NCBI RefSeq assembly: GCF_020991455.1
Contig: NZ_JAJMOX010000005.1
Span: 1 to 64,000, forward strand
Length of the DNA stretch: 64,000 nt
Origin: Flavobacterium sp. JAS
GTDB taxonomy: Bacteria > Bacteroidota > Bacteroidia > Flavobacteriales > Flavobacteriaceae
Direction of reading: 5' to 3'
The notes under the pieces are model-generated. The model searched no databases, was not told the origin of the DNA, and was given only the letters and a program-made list of their open reading frames with translations. Positions 51,439-60,368 of this stretch are shown here, one piece after another. The position numbers and the translations under genes are program-made. How positions within the stretch are numbered: position 1 is the stretch's first letter; each line of letters opens with the position of its first letter.

Positions 51439-51546
51439 TTATGAGTATAATTGCATGATTAAGAAAAAAATCAAAATGTAAATAGCATTGGCCACCAAAA
51501 CGTAGGTGTAGCTTTTTTTCCATTTTTTTGTTTTTTTAGCTTCCAT
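51439..51546 (-). CDS. 35-residue single-span membrane microprotein
   Basis: A reading frame of 35 residues: basic N-terminus MEAKKTKKWKKSY, then one membrane segment (about residues 14-33, TYVLVANAIYILIFFLIMQL) and a short tail YS. It starts 11 bp after the PIG-L stop and its stop lies 3 bp before the symporter start, so its expression is coupled to both. The positive N-terminus suggests an N-in orientation. It may be a small subunit of the symporter or a chaperone; this is inference from position. It is too short for default gene finders. Confidence 0.65.
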   Translation of the reverse strand: MEAKKTKKWKKSYTYVLVANAIYILIFFLIMQLYS

Positions 51547-51557
51547 TTTATGAATGT

Positions 51558-54089
51558 TTATTTCTTTAATTCTTGTTTTGGAGCTTCTATTGGCTGTTTT
51601 AACGAAATCATATTCGATAACAATCGATATGCACCTGCAACACCTTCGGGCAATTCTCTAAAGAAGCTTAAACCAGTGTAAATATAGTATCCTTTTCCGT
51701 ATGGCGCTACCAATAATGCTCCATTCTTAGCAGATTCTCCTTTGTCATGCGAAGATAGAATAGGAATGAAGGCAGGATCGTATTGGTCAGGATAATACAA
51801 ACCTTGTTCTTGTGTCCAACCTTCAAAATCTTTAGGACTAATTTTATTTGGTGTATTTAAAATGGGATGAGTTGGTGCCAGAAAAGTGACTTTAGCATTT
51901 TCTTCGGTCACACGATCATTTGAGATTTTTAGTGAATAAGGCGCAATTTGGTCCGTAACCATTTTGCCATAAGTATTGTACTGTACAATCATATTTTTAC
52001 CACTTTTCACAAAATTAAAAAGGATATTTTGTTTGTTTGCCAAAGCATTTACGGTATTATAAGCGCGAACTCCGGTAATGACAACATTAAAAGAATCTAG
52101 TTTTTCAGGTGTAATTTCCTCAGGTTTTATAACCGAAACTTTATAACCCATTTGCGCTAAACTTTCCGGAACTTCGTCACCTGCTCCCATGATGTAAGCA
52201 ATGGAGTCTCCATTTGTTTTTAAATCAATTCTGATACATTTTGACTCTGCTGGTTTCAATACCATTTGTTTGGTAATATGCGGGTAATCAATAATAGTTT
52301 CGTCTTTGTCAAAACGTTTATTGTCTACAATTGCAATGCTTTTTGCAACTACTTCCTCAGGATTTACGGGTGGTGTAACTTCAAAATAGAAGATTTGTTC
52401 GTTTCCTTTTTTCTCAAGTGTAAATGGAATTTCTTTTGGAGAAACATCCCAGCTTTTAGGTAATTCCAGTTGTAAATTCCCTTTAATTCCATCTTTTCCT
52501 GCACGTACTTTTACAGGGACCATTTTACTTTTTGTACTTCCAAAAATTAAAACTTTTTCAAGAACTGATGTTGTAACTTCTGGAACTATATCCAGAAAAT
52601 TGTACATTTCTCCTTTTACACCATCATTGTATTTGTAAACAACAGTGCGTTCAAACGGAATTTCAACGCCGCTTATTTTTACATTAAAAACAACTTTTAC
52701 TTGTCTGATAATATCCGGAATTCCAATATTTTCCTGATTCGAAACCGTATACATTCCTACGCTTGCTTTTTCTTTCAGCCAATACGGTTGTGTATATTCG
52801 ATATTGCTTGGAAGCTGAATCTGCAGATTTATTTTTTGATCGTTATTATTCTTTAGCAGAATATTTTGAGCTGTATTTTTATTGTCCGGTAATGAAGTTA
52901 CGCTGGTTAATTGCATTTCGGCAGAAGATCTATTAATTGCTTCTAGACTAAGTTTAATAATACTTCCCGGAGTTGCTTCCTGCTCAGAGACAACGGCTTC
53001 GAGATATAACCCGGAGCATGATGCTATTATGTTTTTTATTGCTGTAGCCTTTACAGTTTTCCAGTGATCATCCTCCAGAGCTTCAATCATAGCATAAGCT
53101 TTAACCAAATCAGGAATACTTGCCGATGGATTGCTGAAATCATATTTTGCAATAATAGTTGTGATCAACTCTCCAATAGGTTTTCCGTTTTTAACGCGGT
53201 TCCACGAGGTGTCAATTCCGTCAAATAAATTATCACGATCTATTGGACTATCTCCTTTAATAAGTTCGAGGTATTCTGTTTCTGCGCCACGAGATCCAGT
53301 ACTTCCAAAACCTTGCGACTGGTGGCGGCTTCGACTTAAAGCTGCAATTTCTTGATTCGATTTTCCGATTCCAGTGTAATAAACTCCAGTTTCCAGTTTG
53401 GTGAATTTTGATTTATCAGCAGCATCAAATCTTTCCTGACTTCCATAAAACCACCAGGACGGATTAAAAAACAAACGTTTTACTTGCCATGGTTTTACAT
53501 ATTTTAATTGCTCCGGATAGACTTTAGGATCGTTTGTAAGCTTAAAACTTTCGACGCTCAACATTGCTGATGATGTATGATGTCCGTGCGTGGTTCCTGG
53601 CGAACGATGATCAAATCGATTTATAATTACATCGGGCTGAAATTTTCTAATCGTCCAGACAACATCAGCAAGGACTTTATCTTTATCCCAGATTACTAAA
53701 GTTTCATCCGGATTTTTAGAGTAACCAAAATCATTCGCTCGCGAAAAAAACTGTTCTCCACCATCAATTTTTCTGGCTTCTATTAATTCCTGAGTTCTTA
53801 TAACACCTAATAATTCACGCAATTGCGGACCAATTAAATTTTGACCTCCATCACCTCGGGTTAGAGATAAATAACCGGTTCTTGCATTCATTTCATTTGC
53901 CATATAAGAGATCAAACGGGTGTTTTCGTCATCCGGATGCGCTGCTAAATACAAAACAGAACCTAAGAAGTTCAATTTTTTAATTTGATTGTAAATTTCG
54001 ACTGAACTTGGTTTTTGTGGTTGTTGTGCAAAAGAAATTGAAATTCCTGTTAGAAAAATAAGAAGAATTTGTACTTGAATTTTTCGCAT
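51558..54089 (-). CDS. Exported PIG-L family deacetylase, large form
   Basis: An 843-residue exported protein (signal peptide about 1-21, ending SISFAQ). The PIG-L/LmbE domain follows: LYLAAHPDDENTRLISYMANE (zinc ligands in HPDDE), LSLTRGDGGQN, and a His in TTHGHHTSSAM. Residues about 330-620 form beta-sandwich-like regions (NEW3-type), and the C-terminal part (about 645-830) looks like a class I glutamine amidotransferase/ThuA-like domain (ITGVRAYNTVNALANKQNILFNFVKSGKNMIVQYN). It would de-N-acetylate a glycan or glycolipid in the periplasm. A TTG at 54122 would extend the frame; the ATG at 54089 is preferred. Confidence 0.85.
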   Translation of the reverse strand: MRKIQVQILLIFLTGISISFAQQPQKPSSVEIYNQIKKLNFLGSVLYLAAHPDDENTRLISYMANEMNARTGYLSLTRGDGGQNLIGPQLRELLGVIRTQELIEARKIDGGEQFFSRANDFGYSKNPDETLVIWDKDKVLADVVWTIRKFQPDVIINRFDHRSPGTTHGHHTSSAMLSVESFKLTNDPKVYPEQLKYVKPWQVKRLFFNPSWWFYGSQERFDAADKSKFTKLETGVYYTGIGKSNQEIAALSRSRHQSQGFGSTGSRGAETEYLELIKGDSPIDRDNLFDGIDTSWNRVKNGKPIGELITTIIAKYDFSNPSASIPDLVKAYAMIEALEDDHWKTVKATAIKNIIASCSGLYLEAVVSEQEATPGSIIKLSLEAINRSSAEMQLTSVTSLPDNKNTAQNILLKNNNDQKINLQIQLPSNIEYTQPYWLKEKASVGMYTVSNQENIGIPDIIRQVKVVFNVKISGVEIPFERTVVYKYNDGVKGEMYNFLDIVPEVTTSVLEKVLIFGSTKSKMVPVKVRAGKDGIKGNLQLELPKSWDVSPKEIPFTLEKKGNEQIFYFEVTPPVNPEEVVAKSIAIVDNKRFDKDETIIDYPHITKQMVLKPAESKCIRIDLKTNGDSIAYIMGAGDEVPESLAQMGYKVSVIKPEEITPEKLDSFNVVITGVRAYNTVNALANKQNILFNFVKSGKNMIVQYNTYGKMVTDQIAPYSLKISNDRVTEENAKVTFLAPTHPILNTPNKISPKDFEGWTQEQGLYYPDQYDPAFIPILSSHDKGESAKNGALLVAPYGKGYYIYTGLSFFRELPEGVAGAYRLLSNMISLKQPIEAPKQELKK

Positions 54090-54205
54090 AGCGTGGTTAA
54101 GTGTTTTTTGATAGAGCTTCAAAAATACTAATTATATCCTTGAACAGTATTTAAATGAAATGTTAATGTTTGGTTATTGATTTGCTTTTTTAAGAAAAAT
54201 GGTTC

Positions 54206-54241
54206 AAAAAAAAAGCTGTCAGACTAAATCTGACAGCTTTT
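54206..54241 (-). terminator. Rho-independent terminator (minus strand)
   Basis: AAAGCTGTCAGA pairs with TCTGACAGCTTT, with a long T-run on the minus strand. It ends the His/Asp-rich gene and separates it from the PIG-L unit. Confidence 0.92.
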
Positions 54242-54338
54242 AAGGGATTTGATTTAAAGTATTAAATCAAGTGGTATTTCTTAGGATTACAGAAATTATT
54301 TCAATTTGTTTTCTGTGTCTTTATAGTTTCCTGCAATT

Positions 54339-54875
54339 TTATCTTCTTCCATGACCGTAAGGACCATCATGTTTACGGTGGTGATCATGATCGTCATCGT
54401 CGTCATGTCTGTCGTGTTTATCATAACGCTTTTTGTCATAATGTTTGTAATCTCTACGATCATCATAACGATCGTTGTAACCATACGCTACTGGTCTTGG
54501 ATTATAGCATCTTTGAGGTGCTCCGTGATATCCTTTATAATATTTTACTCTGTGACGATCAAAATAAGCGTAAGGAGTTCTACCATGATAATCATTCAAA
54601 ACTACTTTGTAACCTCCGTACAAATCATAGTTTCTATATTGTCTAGGCAAATAAGTTGCTCTAACCCATCTTCCTCCTCCAAAATAAATAAACTGGGAAG
54701 CTCTAACATCATAATAAGCTTCGATATCCGGTAAATAGTAATATTCCATTTCCTCATATCCAACCGGTCCCCAAGCTGGAGGAGATCCAATATTAACGCT
54801 TATTGATACTTGCGCTTGTGTAGCACTTGCAACCAAAAGGAATAAACCAATGATTGCTATTTTTATTGTTTTCAT
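54339..54875 (-). CDS. Exported protein with His/Asp-rich tail
   Basis: A 178-residue exported protein (signal peptide about 1-20, ending ATQAQ). The middle (about 21-140) is rich in Tyr, Pro and Gly, like DUF6515/YXWGXW-type envelope proteins (GSPPAWGPVGYEEMEYYYLPDIEAYYDVRASQFIYFGGGRW). The last about 40 residues are mainly His, Asp, Lys and Arg (YDKHDRHDDDDDHDHHRKHD), which could bind divalent metals. The ATG at 54947 is in-frame but upstream of the signal peptide, so I use 54875. Function unknown. Confidence 0.7.
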   Translation of the reverse strand: MKTIKIAIIGLFLLVASATQAQVSISVNIGSPPAWGPVGYEEMEYYYLPDIEAYYDVRASQFIYFGGGRWVRATYLPRQYRNYDLYGGYKVVLNDYHGRTPYAYFDRHRVKYYKGYHGAPQRCYNPRPVAYGYNDRYDDRRDYKHYDKKRYDKHDRHDDDDDHDHHRKHDGPYGHGRR

Positions 54876-55065
54876 TTTTTTTAGTTTTAATATTTGTTCT
54901 GTATAGGGATATTCATATACTGTGCCAAAAATTAAAACCAAATGCATTTCGTCGGATAAATTATGCTTTTTATCGAGTGTTATTTGTTTACTATTTTTGT
55001 AAATGTTTGATTTTTAAATTGTTTTGATAATATTAAGAAAATAAAAAAAAATGATGTTTTTTTAC

Positions 55066-56877
55066 TTATTTATATTCAACAATTCTTGGCTTTGCCAGTT
55101 CAAAACTTTGCAAACCAAAATCTGAAGTTTCAAAAGTATTGGTTTTAAATACGTTATCTCCCTGGTAAGGAATTGTCGGGTAGTATGACAACGAAAGCTG
55201 AAAGGCGCTAAATACTAAGTAATCATTACTGATCAATAAACCTAAAGTCACTTTTGAATATCCTTTGTTGCGTCCCATTGCATTATCTGGGCCTCCTAAT
55301 ACCGCAATAGAATAGTTGAAAAATGGATTCATACGAAATCCCAAGATAGAATATGGAGAATAAGTTTGGGTCTGTAAAGATAAAACCATTTTATTAGTTC
55401 CGTATATCGCGCTATTGAAACCGGCTAAACCATTTTGTTCGTTTATATTAAGCTGATCGCCAATAACGTTCTCTCGGTTTGCGCCTATAACTATTTTAGG
55501 ATTAATAAATTGTCTTAATTTCCAGTTTCCAATACTAAAGAGTTTGGTGAAGTAATTAGACTCAAATGAAAAAGCAGTTTCATACGTGTTTGAATCGTGA
55601 AAAAAAGTTCCAGCTTCAAAATTGGTGCTTAAGAATCCCCATTTATAATAATTCCCAAAAGAAAACTGACCTCCTATATAAGGTCTCCACATGGTATTTT
55701 TATACTGATACCCTAAAGTAATGCCATAAATTCGTCCGACAGGAACGTCTTCTATCTGTCCATTTCTAAAAATATAACTGTCTTTTATAAATTTACGAGT
55801 ATTGATTCCAATCCCGCTTAAAATTAGTTTTTCATCAGAATAGAAATGTGTGGGATCATAAAGTTCAGCTGGAGATTCGGTATAATTGACATTTAAAAAG
55901 CGTCCGGAGACAATTAGATTTGTGATTCCGTTTGTTTCGTCTTCAAAAACCTTTGATGCTTTTCCGGCCCAAAAATCCTGAAAATTATATTTAAAAGGCT
56001 GAGAGGCATACGTGAGATCAGGAGCCTGCAAAGTATCTTTTCTAAAATTTTGTCCCACATAAACGCCACCCGCCCATTTGGTTAAAGGGGAATAAAAATC
56101 GCGTTCGATATCTATACTTTTTGTATAGTTGCCATCGAGATCAGTTTTATAATTTAAAATTGTTTTTATATAAGTGTTTTTGATATTTGGTATCGTATAA
56201 GTGGCTTCGTTGGCATTTCGACCATCATCAAACCTATTTCTATAACGATATTCGAGCTGCTGCCCAGTACCCAAAAAGTCTTTTTCTTTTATTCCAAATG
56301 AAACCTGATTACTTGATATTGAAAACTTTGGAATTGTACTCCACGAATCTAAAACACGAATAGTAACATCTACAGAATCGGACTCCTTATTTGCCAGTTG
56401 ATTCGAAATTCTAACCGCAGTTACATAAGTTTGAGCTCGAATCAAACGTTCGGATTCCTGTACTTTATAAGTATTATAAGGTGTATTCTTCCTAAATAAC
56501 AAGAGATTATAAATTGCTATTTTTTTTGTTTTTAAATGCAATCTGTTTCCGGTTCTTTCTCCCCAATTTTTAGGTACTTGAGTTGTATCAGTAATAGAAT
56601 GACCAAAAGGATCTAGCGTAACAATAGTTATATTTCGGATGATTTTACCATCAAAATTTATGGTATCATTTAAATGAAGTTCCTCTTTTGCGCGGGGTTT
56701 ATTTGTTTTAAAGAACAGTTTGTGAAGACTTTGCGTAAATTTATTTTTTTTAGAATAATTTCGAATTTTCTTATAGATTTCGCTATTGTCTTTTTTTTGT
56801 GGAGTAACCTGGGCATAAGTGCCTTGTAAGCAAAAGCATAATAGAATAAAAATAATTATTTTTCTGTTTACAAACAT
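55066..56877 (-). CDS. Outer-membrane protein with POTRA-like and beta-barrel parts
   Basis: A 603-residue exported protein (signal peptide about 1-22, ending TYAQ). Residues about 75-180 look like POTRA-type repeats (IRNITIVTLDPFGHSITDT, YKVQESERLIRAQTYVTAVRI, SVDVTIRVLDSW). From about 190 to the end the pattern is that of a beta-barrel (FSISSNQVSFGIKEKDFLGTGQQLEYRYRN; GYSKVTLGLLISNDYLVFSAFQLSLSYYPTIP). It is related to BamA/TamA-type proteins without being BamA itself. Cargo or role unknown. Monocistronic. Confidence 0.78.
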   Translation of the reverse strand: MFVNRKIIIFILLCFCLQGTYAQVTPQKKDNSEIYKKIRNYSKKNKFTQSLHKLFFKTNKPRAKEELHLNDTINFDGKIIRNITIVTLDPFGHSITDTTQVPKNWGERTGNRLHLKTKKIAIYNLLLFRKNTPYNTYKVQESERLIRAQTYVTAVRISNQLANKESDSVDVTIRVLDSWSTIPKFSISSNQVSFGIKEKDFLGTGQQLEYRYRNRFDDGRNANEATYTIPNIKNTYIKTILNYKTDLDGNYTKSIDIERDFYSPLTKWAGGVYVGQNFRKDTLQAPDLTYASQPFKYNFQDFWAGKASKVFEDETNGITNLIVSGRFLNVNYTESPAELYDPTHFYSDEKLILSGIGINTRKFIKDSYIFRNGQIEDVPVGRIYGITLGYQYKNTMWRPYIGGQFSFGNYYKWGFLSTNFEAGTFFHDSNTYETAFSFESNYFTKLFSIGNWKLRQFINPKIVIGANRENVIGDQLNINEQNGLAGFNSAIYGTNKMVLSLQTQTYSPYSILGFRMNPFFNYSIAVLGGPDNAMGRNKGYSKVTLGLLISNDYLVFSAFQLSLSYYPTIPYQGDNVFKTNTFETSDFGLQSFELAKPRIVEYK

Positions 56878-56962
56878 TAGATGATTTTTGACTGGCTTAC
56901 AAATGGTTCTTAAATCAATATACGAAAATTATACTCTTAAAATTTATTAATTGGTTCTATTT

Positions 56963-58063
56963 TTAATTCTCCGCTTTAACTTTCCGTATTCTCCACGTAA
57001 ATCTTTTAGGCATATGATTGCCCATAACATAACCCCATGCTTCTAATGATTCTATTCTGTCAAAAATAATTTTCAAAATTGCCAAAAGCGGAATGGCTAA
57101 AAACATTCCTGAAATTCCTGCTGAAGCTCCGCCAATAATAATTCCGATGATAGATACAAAAGCATTAATTTCTACTTTAGAATTGATAATTAATGGCACA
57201 ATTAGATTATTATCAATCAATTGTACAATGATATTTACGATAAGAATTCCCAGAATAATTGAAATTTCAGCAGAACCTGTCAAAGAAGCCAAAACGGTTA
57301 TTACACCAGCGATCAAGATTCCAATATATGGAATGATGTTTAGAATTCCCGTAATTAATCCTAAAAGAATAAAATATTTTACGCCAATAATCCAAAGACC
57401 CAAACTCGTTAATACTGATACAACTATCATTTCAATAATTAAACTAAGGATGTAATTGTTTATCGATACTTTTATTTGAGATAAAATATCTTTAAGAATG
57501 CCGTGATTTTCTTTGTTAATTAGTTTTGTAAGAAAAAGTATAAAATGGTCTTTATATAATAAAAACAAAAAAGTATAAATGGGTATAATAGTACAATCTA
57601 AAAGCAAATCGCTAATAGATACAATTGCTGAACTAATTGTTGTTTTACTGTTCTGGACGGAATCTTTAGTTACATTATCCAGATATTTTTTCTGTTCTCC
57701 AATACTTATGTGAAAATTCTCTCTAATGAACTTATGAATATCTGTTATAAAAGCGTTTGTATTTTTTTTTATTGTATTGAAATCATTGGCCATATCCGTT
57801 ACTTCATAGGATATAAAAACTAAAATTCCAACAATAAAAGCAGCAAAGAGTAAAACACAACTAATCGCTGCAAGATGTCTCGAAAATTTAAATTTTGTTT
57901 TAAAAAAAGTAAATATCGGAAGCAATAAAACAGCAAACAAAAAAGCCATTAATACTGGTGTAATAACATCTTTTGCAATGCAAAAAATGTAGCCAAAGGA
58001 AATCAGGCTTATCAGTATACACGAAATTTTCGCATAGAAAGGCAATTTAATTGGCTGAATCAT
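56963..58063 (-). CDS. AI-2E family transporter
   Basis: A 366-residue membrane protein with about eight membrane segments. The last part carries the family signature (IIPYIGILIAGVITVLASLTGS, NNLIVPLIINSKVEINAFVSIIGIIIGGASAGISGMFLAIPLLAI). The N-terminal half has two pairs of segments and a helical periplasmic loop (about 90-150). The family includes TqsA (autoinducer-2) and Na+(Li+)/H+ antiporters; the substrate here is unknown. Confidence 0.9.
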   Translation of the reverse strand: MIQPIKLPFYAKISCILISLISFGYIFCIAKDVITPVLMAFLFAVLLLPIFTFFKTKFKFSRHLAAISCVLLFAAFIVGILVFISYEVTDMANDFNTIKKNTNAFITDIHKFIRENFHISIGEQKKYLDNVTKDSVQNSKTTISSAIVSISDLLLDCTIIPIYTFLFLLYKDHFILFLTKLINKENHGILKDILSQIKVSINNYILSLIIEMIVVSVLTSLGLWIIGVKYFILLGLITGILNIIPYIGILIAGVITVLASLTGSAEISIILGILIVNIIVQLIDNNLIVPLIINSKVEINAFVSIIGIIIGGASAGISGMFLAIPLLAILKIIFDRIESLEAWGYVMGNHMPKRFTWRIRKVKAEN

Positions 58064-58174
58064 TTTTTATGGAGTTTTTGGTAAAAGTAAAATTGGCTAA
58101 ACAAATATTACAATTTATTTCAGTAATAACGTTTTAGCTTTCTTCCTTTAGTTTATAAAATTACCATTTTAATT

Positions 58175-58705
58175 TTAGTCAAAAAACTCCTTTTCTTCGT
58201 ATTGAGCAGGCATTATCGAAATACCTTTCTGCAGTAGTAAATTGTTTGGAAAAATAATTCGTTCGCCTTCCTTTGTTTTTAAATTGACATGGAATGCGCT
58301 AATGTCTTCGATTTCGGCTTCGATAGGAAAATCTTTATCGTGGATTTTTATTGTATCTCCAATTCTAAATGGAAATGAAAAAAACAAAATCATTCCCGAG
58401 GTAATATTGCTCAGTATAGACCATTGCGCAAACATTGCAACACCAATAACGGTAGTAATTGAAGAAACGGTTATAAAAATATCCTTGGTTTCAACGCCCC
58501 AAATTACAATCAGACTAATTACAACTAAGATATTCATTAAAATATGAATGTACTTTATAACTAAATTAGTTCGATGCTCTAATAACTGACTTGTACTGGC
58601 GTAACGGCGGATTAATTTTGCAATAATAACTCTCAATGCTACTAAAGCAAATAAGACAATTACGGTGCTTAAAATTTCCTCGCTATATTCTTTAAAAGAA
58701 AACAT
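58175..58705 (-). CDS. Small MscS-type mechanosensitive channel
   Basis: A 176-residue protein with three membrane segments (about 11-30, 53-68 and 77-100) and a short beta-domain. VGVAMFAQWSILSNITSGMILFFSFPFRIGDTIKIHDKDFPIEAEIEDISAFHVNLKTKEGERIIFPNN is the MscS pore helix and beta-domain, cut here only by position (about 80-150). It lacks the large C-terminal alpha-beta part of E. coli MscS, so it is a minimal version. It starts 10 bp after the Maf stop and probably belongs to the same unit. Confidence 0.85.
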   Translation of the reverse strand: MFSFKEYSEEILSTVIVLFALVALRVIIAKLIRRYASTSQLLEHRTNLVIKYIHILMNILVVISLIVIWGVETKDIFITVSSITTVIGVAMFAQWSILSNITSGMILFFSFPFRIGDTIKIHDKDFPIEAEIEDISAFHVNLKTKEGERIIFPNNLLLQKGISIMPAQYEEKEFFD

Positions 58706-58715
58706 AAATAAATTT

Positions 58716-59300
58716 TTACACTAAAGTACTCAAATATTCGTAAACTTTAGCTGTTGGCAGTCCCATAACATTGGTATAAGAACCTTCAACTTTTGCAACT
58801 GCCATAAAACCAAACCATTCCTGAATACCATAAGCACCAGCTTTATCATAAGGTTTATAATTTTCGATATAATATAAAATAGCTTCGTCTGATAAATCAT
58901 TGAAGGTAACTTTAGTAATATCATTCAAAAGGGTAGAAGTAGTGTTTGTTTTGAAGCAAACCGAAGTAATTACATCGTGTGTTGTATTCGACATTGATTT
59001 GATCATTTCAAAGGCTTCTTGGGCATTTTTTGGTTTTCCTAATGCTTTATTCTGGTGCCATACAATGGTATCGCTCGTAACCAGAATTTCGTTTTCTTTT
59101 AGTTCTCCTTCAAATGCACTTGCTTTAAGTTCAGCCAAATAATCAGTGATTTCCACTGCTTTTAATTCAGGTGGATATATTTCTTCGATATCTTTTAATC
59201 TAATTTCAAAATCCAGATCCAAATCCTTAAAGAATTGTTGTCTTCTTGGTGATCCTGAAGCAAGAATTAAAGTATATTTTTTGAGTTTTTCTTTAAGCAT
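58716..59300 (-). CDS. maf: Maf-family nucleotide pyrophosphatase
   Basis: A 194-residue house-cleaning enzyme expected to hydrolyse non-canonical nucleoside triphosphates such as dTTP/UTP analogues. The start LILASGSPRRQQFFKDL is the family P-loop-like motif, then VTSDTIVWHQNKALGKPKNAQEA with the catalytic Asp, and YKPYDKAGAYGIQEWFGFMAVAKVEGSYTNVMGLP. It overlaps the UbiA gene by 8 bp, a sign of coupled translation. Confidence 0.92.
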   Translation of the reverse strand: MLKEKLKKYTLILASGSPRRQQFFKDLDLDFEIRLKDIEEIYPPELKAVEITDYLAELKASAFEGELKENEILVTSDTIVWHQNKALGKPKNAQEAFEMIKSMSNTTHDVITSVCFKTNTTSTLLNDITKVTFNDLSDEAILYYIENYKPYDKAGAYGIQEWFGFMAVAKVEGSYTNVMGLPTAKVYEYLSTLV

Positions 59301-60219
59301 TGTAATGAATATTTAAGGTAATAACCAGAATTGATAAAATTCCGAAAAGCAAAATTAGTTTTAAAACGGTACTCAAATGGTGAAATTCTTTTGAAGTTTT
59401 TGCGCCAAATATCTTAACGATGAAGTATAATAACGGAGCTAAAACAAAAGCAAATGCATAAAGTGTAGCAAAAATAAGATTGTTTTTAAGAAAATAAGTA
59501 TTGATATAAAGCAAACATAAAAGAAACGGAATAATAGCAAATCCAGACGCTATTTTTGCAGCTCTACTAATTCCAATAGCAATTGGTAATGTATTCATTC
59601 CTTGATTGTAATCGCCATTTACATCTTCAATATCTTTAACTATTTCTCGGATAAAGTTAATCATAAAAGCAAACAAGGCATAATCTGTCAAAATCGAAAA
59701 CAGACTCGCCATTTGCGCCTGATTTTCAGAATTGGTTGCCGGAAAAATATCAAAAACACCAATAATAATAACACTCAAAGCCAGTGTTAAAGCCACAGCA
59801 ATATTGCCTACAATCATTATTTGTTTTAATGTGGTAGAATAAAAATAAAGCAATGAAGCAATTAGAATAAAAATGGTTGCAAAACCAGGTCTCAAAATAA
59901 CATTTGATAAATAAAAGCCTATCGCCACTCCTGTAATATTTAGGCCGATATAGATATTGTAAGCAAGGGTTTCAGAGACTCCTTTGCCAATTACAACATC
60001 ATTTGGTTTATTGATTGTATCCGTCGCAACGTCATAAATATTGTTGATTACATAACCCGCTGCTGCTAATAAAACAGTACTTAAAACTAATAAACCATAT
60101 TGAAAATCTGATAATGCCAATGGAATATTTTGCTGTTTTAAAAAGGCATAACGAAACAAAACTTGCATAAAAGCAAGCATCAATAGGTTTTGATAACGAA
60201 TGAGTTTGAGGAATTTCAT
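59293..60219 (-). CDS. UbiA-family prenyltransferase
   Basis: A 308-residue membrane protein with about nine membrane segments. The first prenyl-diphosphate motif is NNIYDVATDTINKPND (NxxYDxxxD) and the second is DIEDVNGDYNQGMNT (DxxxD). In Bacteroidetes such proteins are usually annotated geranylgeranylglycerol-phosphate geranylgeranyltransferase, but the acceptor is uncertain. It is not clearly MenA. The downstream Maf gene overlaps it by 8 bp; upstream a palindrome (60279-60307) separates it from kdsC. Confidence 0.82.
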   Translation of the reverse strand: MKFLKLIRYQNLLMLAFMQVLFRYAFLKQQNIPLALSDFQYGLLVLSTVLLAAAGYVINNIYDVATDTINKPNDVVIGKGVSETLAYNIYIGLNITGVAIGFYLSNVILRPGFATIFILIASLLYFYSTTLKQIMIVGNIAVALTLALSVIIIGVFDIFPATNSENQAQMASLFSILTDYALFAFMINFIREIVKDIEDVNGDYNQGMNTLPIAIGISRAAKIASGFAIIPFLLCLLYINTYFLKNNLIFATLYAFAFVLAPLLYFIVKIFGAKTSKEFHHLSTVLKLILLFGILSILVITLNIHYNA

Positions 60220-60278
60220 TTTTTTTAGGTTCTAAGTGGCTAAGTTACTAAGGTTCTAAGTTTTTCTTGATTTGAACT

Positions 60279-60307
60279 CTTTGTCAAAGTTTTAAACTTT
60301 GACAAAG
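60279..60307. repeat. TTTGACAAAG palindrome, third copy
   Basis: CTTTGTCAAAGTTT and AAACTTTGACAAAG, a perfect copy of the family at 44227-44259 and 46884-46920, in the 149-bp kdsC-UbiA gap. Flanking it are TAAGTTACTAAGGTTCTAAG (60241-60260) and AAGTCTACAATC repeats (60328-60355). Confidence 0.8.
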
Positions 60308-60368
60308 TTAGTCGCAAAGTAGTCAAAAGTCTACAATCTAAAGTCTACAATCAAAAATCTAAAATTAT

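Noticed and set aside
54351..54734. Plus-strand frame of 127 codons opposite the His/Asp-rich gene
   Set aside because: It is a shadow of the biased composition of the real gene (Val/Ile/Met repeats) and has no family match or start signals.
57093..57455. Plus-strand frame of 120 codons inside the AI-2E gene
   Set aside because: Antisense shadow of a hydrophobic protein; codon use and lack of promoter do not support a gene.
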